Shown: piece after piece, positions 32,227 to 33,843 of the stretch
Position numbering within the stretch: position 1 is the stretch's first letter
Layout: each line of letters opens with the position of its first letter
Assembly: GCA_964537035.1 (NCBI GenBank)
Contig: CAZIAK010000045.1
Location: 1-33,843 of the forward strand
DNA length: 33,843 bases
Direction: 5' to 3'
Source: CAZIAK01 sp964537035
GTDB lineage: Bacteria > Planctomycetota > B15-G4
The notes under the pieces: model-generated
The model's input: only the letters and a program-made list of their open reading frames with translations
Databases searched by the model: none
Told to the model about the DNA's origin: nothing
Position numbers and translations under genes: made by a program

Positions 32227-33554
32227 GAGTCGCTCCCGGCGTTCGGCGTCATCGCTTCGAAGTCGGGGACCGGCCCCATGTCTGGTGCTTCTTGCGCAGC
32301 CGGCAAGGGCGAGCCGCTGACCCGGCGCTGCTCCAGAATCTGGCTGCCCACGATGCGCCAGCCGTCGTCGGTGGAGGCCACGGTGTAGAGCGCCCGGTAC
32401 TCGTTGACCCGGCTGTGGGAGTGTCCCCAGTGATGCACCACGCCGTCGACTTGCCACCGCGCTTCGATGGTGAACCCGGGCCTACCACTCGGTGGGGTGT
32501 TGCCGATCGAACGCACGTTCGTCTCCGTCAGACGCACCGCCGACACCCGGCTCACCGCGCCCCCGTGTTCGGCCATGATCAGCCCCCGGTAGACCTGATC
32601 GTAGAGCGAGGCCAAGAGCTGGCCGTCCACCGTGCGGGCCAGGGCGTCGTAGATGTCGCTCTCGGTGGTGAAGTCGAAGGCTCGATAGATGTTGGCGTGC
32701 AGGGGTTCGAAGAGGGCTCGGGCCTGGCTTGCGGTGGGCAGGTCGTCGTCGCCGAAGGGCAGGGGCACCACGGCCACGGACCAGGTGGCCCAGGCGCCGA
32801 GCAGCGCAGCGGGGAGGCTCCAGCTGAGCGATCGGCGAACTCGGTTGCCGCCACACAGCGCGAGGCCCGCCACGAGCAGTAGCAAGGCCGACGAGAGCAG
32901 ATGCACCGACGGCCGCCGGGGCACCGGCATGTCCGGCAGGGCGTTGAAGCGCTCTTCGAGCTCGGCATTGCGATGCCAGAGGAAGCCGGGTTCGTCCTCC
33001 GTGAAGGTGATCAGCACCTCGTCGCCAGGGACGGCCAGGCGGGCGGTGACGTCCATGGGCTGGGCGCCTTCCGAGGTTGGAGCGGGGGCTTCCCACGGGG
33101 CTTCGAGTGGGTAGGCACCCCAGGTCAGGCCCATGCGTTGGGGCTCGCCGATCACCGGGTAGTCGAACACCAGACGCACGCGGGTCAGGGCCCGGGCGCC
33201 GTCGTTGGGAAACAGGGGCAGCAGGGACAGGTCGGCGGGCTCGATCTCGAACTCCACCAGCCTGGCCTGCACTTCCACGTCATCCATGGAGACCGAGTTC
33301 TGCTCGGCGAGGTAGGCGACGAGCGCCTCGCGCAGCCCGTCCTGCTCGTGAGCGAGCACCTCACCGTCCTTTTGCCGGGGCACGTCGATCACCCCGTCGA
33401 CGAAGGCCAGGTTGAGCACGATCACCGCCCGCAGGGTCTGCTCGCCCAGGACAAAGCGCAGGTCAGCGTCGGGCCCGTCCTTGGGATGGAGGGCCAGGGG
33501 GCTGCCGCTGGCCAGAGGCGCGCCGAACGCAAGGACTGCCAGGGCCACAGTCAC
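32223..33554 (-). CDS. Membrane-anchored accessory protein of the ABC operon, NTF2-like tail
   Basis: 443 residues from GTG 33554. Signal-like N-terminus (TVALAVLAFGAPLASG), an extracytoplasmic domain to about residue 210, two membrane helices (about 217-235 and 243-265) and an extracytoplasmic C-terminal domain of 175 residues ending RWQVDGVVHHWGHSHSRVNEYRALYTVASTDDGWRIVGSQILEQRRV, which looks like an NTF2-like fold. The GTG start lacks a basic n-region. A CTG at 33599, in frame and before any stop, would give MRTPAATSLQHLLPAVTVAL, a better signal peptide. No known family. Coupled to the ATPase gene, so it probably serves the same transporter, perhaps as substrate-binding or sensor subunit. 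Confidence 0.75.
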   Translation of the reverse strand: MTVALAVLAFGAPLASGSPLALHPKDGPDADLRFVLGEQTLRAVIVLNLAFVDGVIDVPRQKDGEVLAHEQDGLREALVAYLAEQNSVSMDDVEVQARLVEFEIEPADLSLLPLFPNDGARALTRVRLVFDYPVIGEPQRMGLTWGAYPLEAPWEAPAPTSEGAQPMDVTARLAVPGDEVLITFTEDEPGFLWHRNAELEERFNALPDMPVPRRPSVHLLSSALLLLVAGLALCGGNRVRRSLSWSLPAALLGAWATWSVAVVPLPFGDDDLPTASQARALFEPLHANIYRAFDFTTESDIYDALARTVDGQLLASLYDQVYRGLIMAEHGGAVSRVSAVRLTETNVRSIGNTPPSGRPGFTIEARWQVDGVVHHWGHSHSRVNEYRALYTVASTDDGWRIVGSQILEQRRVSGSPLPAAQEAPDMGPVPDFEAMTPNAGSDS

Positions 33555-33843
33555 GGCCGGGAGCAGGTGCTGAAGACTTGTGGCAGCAGGGGTGCGCAGG
33601 GCAGCTCTCGCGGAAGGTCAGAGCCTTCGGTCCTCGGGCTCATACCCTGGCATACCACGGGCGCACGGGACGGCCGACGGTTGGCAGTGTGTGGCGGCCG
33701 ACGGTTGGCAGCCTGTGACGGCCGGCCGTTGGCAATGTGTGGCGGCCGGCGATTGGGTGCATGGGACGGCCGACGGTTGGCCGTCTGAGGGCGCCGTGGG
33801 CGTTGCGGGGGAGCCGCTTCAGGCGGAGCGGGGGGCGCGCACC
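33555..33843. other. Right-edge region, no gene supported
   Basis: 289 nt upstream of the ABC accessory gene. It contains the possible CTG start region (33555-33599), a TATGAG/TATGCC-like stretch on the minus strand near 33640-33655 that might be part of a promoter, and the tandem repeats at 33671. Any gene to the right is cut by the window end. Confidence 0.5.
33671..33790. repeat. Five 24-bp tandem repeats
   Basis: Units start at 33671, 33695, 33719, 33743 and 33767. Each begins CGGCCG and contains a GGTTGG-like core (ACGGTTGGCA in the first two). Units 1, 2 and 5 agree best; units 3 and 4 are degenerate. A period of 24 keeps one frame open for an 8-residue repeat on the plus strand, but unit 2 contains a stop in the frame of the first unit, so coding is unlikely. 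Confidence 0.9.

Noticed and set aside
33671..33790. CRISPR array
   Set aside because: Units follow one another without unique spacers and are only 24 bp, so it is a plain tandem repeat.
1..33843. tRNA, rRNA, transposase, integrase or phage genes
   Set aside because: None was recognised on either strand by sequence signature.

Overview
The window looks like a chromosomal piece of an uncultured member of the Planctomycetota, probably a short-read metagenome-assembled genome. The evidence is indirect: high GC, few Shine-Dalgarno sites, many sulfatase-like proteins, many secreted lipoproteins, a serine/threonine kinase fused to WD40 repeats beside an ECF-type sigma factor, and FG-GAP and parallel beta-helix secreted proteins. 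There is no rRNA, tRNA, mobile element or CRISPR array. A run of exactly 100 N (27172-27271) sits between two identical 55-base copies. This is an assembly join inside the sigma gene, not real sequence.

Layout. 45-5272: two sulfatase/alkaline-phosphatase-superfamily lipoproteins flank a polytopic GT-C-like membrane protein; the last two genes overlap by ATGA. 5521-6540: an M23-type peptidase lipoprotein. 6555-8233: a ferritin-like protein and a TIGR01777-type epimerase. 8311-9987: two matching palindromic operator-like boxes upstream of an FG-GAP lipoprotein. 10148-12076: a secreted parallel beta-helix protein. 12128-14381: a zinc metallopeptidase (YugP type) and glycerol kinase in one transcription unit. 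14561-15819: an unknown lipoprotein and a DinB-family protein. 16038-18807: an aspartoacylase/AstE-family metallohydrolase overlapping a PGM1-like ATP-grasp ligase. 18991-22441: a LolA-like/sialidase-like fusion and a secreted EEP-family nuclease/phosphatase. 22504-27811: kinase-WD40 divergent from the sigma factor, followed by a small lipoprotein. 27876-33554: a minus-strand run with a PSMA-type M28 peptidase, an ABC permease, its ATPase and a membrane-anchored accessory protein, the last three coupled by ATGA overlaps. The right edge carries five 24-bp tandem repeats.

Most genes appear to act at or outside the cytoplasmic membrane: glycan or lipid decoration, peptide hydrolysis, lipoprotein-type transport and signal sensing. 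The best candidate for an undescribed system is the AstE-like hydrolase plus PGM1-like peptide ligase pair. It looks like a two-gene amide-bond-making and amide-bond-breaking module of unknown substrate. Other points worth following are a C-terminal domain of about 120 residues shared by two unrelated secreted proteins, the tandem operators at 8311-8350, and a recurring TAGAAT/TAGGCT-type -10 element upstream of several genes.
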